From Choristocarpus tenellus KU-1152 (taxonomy: Eukaryota; Phaeophyceae): a stretch of DNA of 28,321 nt. Of this stretch, positions 28,194 through 28,321 are shown one piece after another. Below the pieces are notes generated by a model. That model was given only the letters and a program-made list of their open reading frames with translations. It had not been told where the DNA came from and ran no database searches. The stretch spans positions 1 to 28,321 of the forward strand of contig CAXNAD020000126.1 in the NCBI GenBank assembly GCA_964200185.2, read 5' to 3'. A program made the translations under genes and the position numbers. Every line of letters begins with the position of its first letter. Positions within the stretch are counted from its first letter, which is position 1.

Positions 28194-28321
28194 GGCTCAA
28201 AGTATCTGGGGGGGGGTGACGGCTGTCCATTTGGGACCAATTTGTTCATGTCGCGATTTTTGGGTGATTTGGTTCCATACATTGGATGGATAGTGATAGT
28301 GCACTTTTCCTGGTTTTGGCC
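28194..28321 (+). repeat. Family B inverted-repeat element, copy 4 (cut by window end)
   Basis: Starts GGCTCAAAGTATCTGGGGGG and carries TCATGTCGCGATTTTTGGG, as copy 2. It begins six bases upstream of the ATG of the neighbouring frame, so any promoter for that frame would lie within the element. Confidence 0.88.

Noticed and set aside
1-28321. CRISPR arrays, tRNA genes, riboswitches, bacterial promoters and operons
   Set aside because: Looked for on both strands; no regular spacer repeats and no tRNA-like clover found, and the sequence is clearly eukaryotic.

Overview
The window is nuclear DNA of a eukaryote, most likely a microbial one such as an alga or other protist. It has GT-AG spliceosomal introns from about 37-50 nt up to nearly 2 kb, many small in-phase exons, non-autonomous inverted-repeat elements, decayed Tc1/mariner/IS630-type transposases and a relic of a nuclear 18S rRNA gene. 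I cannot name the lineage. There are no operons or bacterial signals.

Layout. Positions 1-98 hold ends of inverted-repeat element family B. About 649-2349 is a complete but dead Tc1/mariner-like element on the minus strand, with long terminal inverted repeats starting CTCCCTCTGTCCC. About 2.4-3.6 kb is non-coding, with one family B element and a microsatellite. From about 27.4 kb down to 3.64 kb, nearly all coding signal lies on the minus strand. By joining donors and acceptors by hand and checking codon phase I can chain more than 30 exons, about 2,400 codons, into what looks like one very large gene; a split into two genes is possible, mainly near 14 kb or 26 kb. An ATG-started 150-codon reading frame (28187-27735) lies just upstream between two elements and may be its first exon or a separate gene.

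The predicted protein, N to C: a kinesin-light-chain-like TPR piece; a polar low-complexity segment; two ARM/HEAT-like helical pieces; two tandem beta-sandwich-like modules, each with a DWxG motif and a later PG-x-Y motif; a DUF4062/TEP1-N-like domain split over at least two exons; a long acidic, Gly-rich linker; a STAND/NACHT-like NTPase core with a P-loop lacking its lysine and a Walker B-like strand followed by the LSWLP..LPP signature seen in TEP1/NPHP3/NWD1 proteins; then a long helical and low-complexity C-terminal part. This resembles a STAND sensor or scaffold protein, but the order of domains is unfamiliar to me.

The introns are littered with mobile DNA: five family A copies (four near full length), one of the family B copies, a second dead transposase on the opposite strand (10.7-12.05 kb) and the 18S fragment (24.09-24.32 kb). 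Exon borders were set by eye from splice consensus and phase, so a border can be wrong by one alternative splice site even where the exon itself is well supported.
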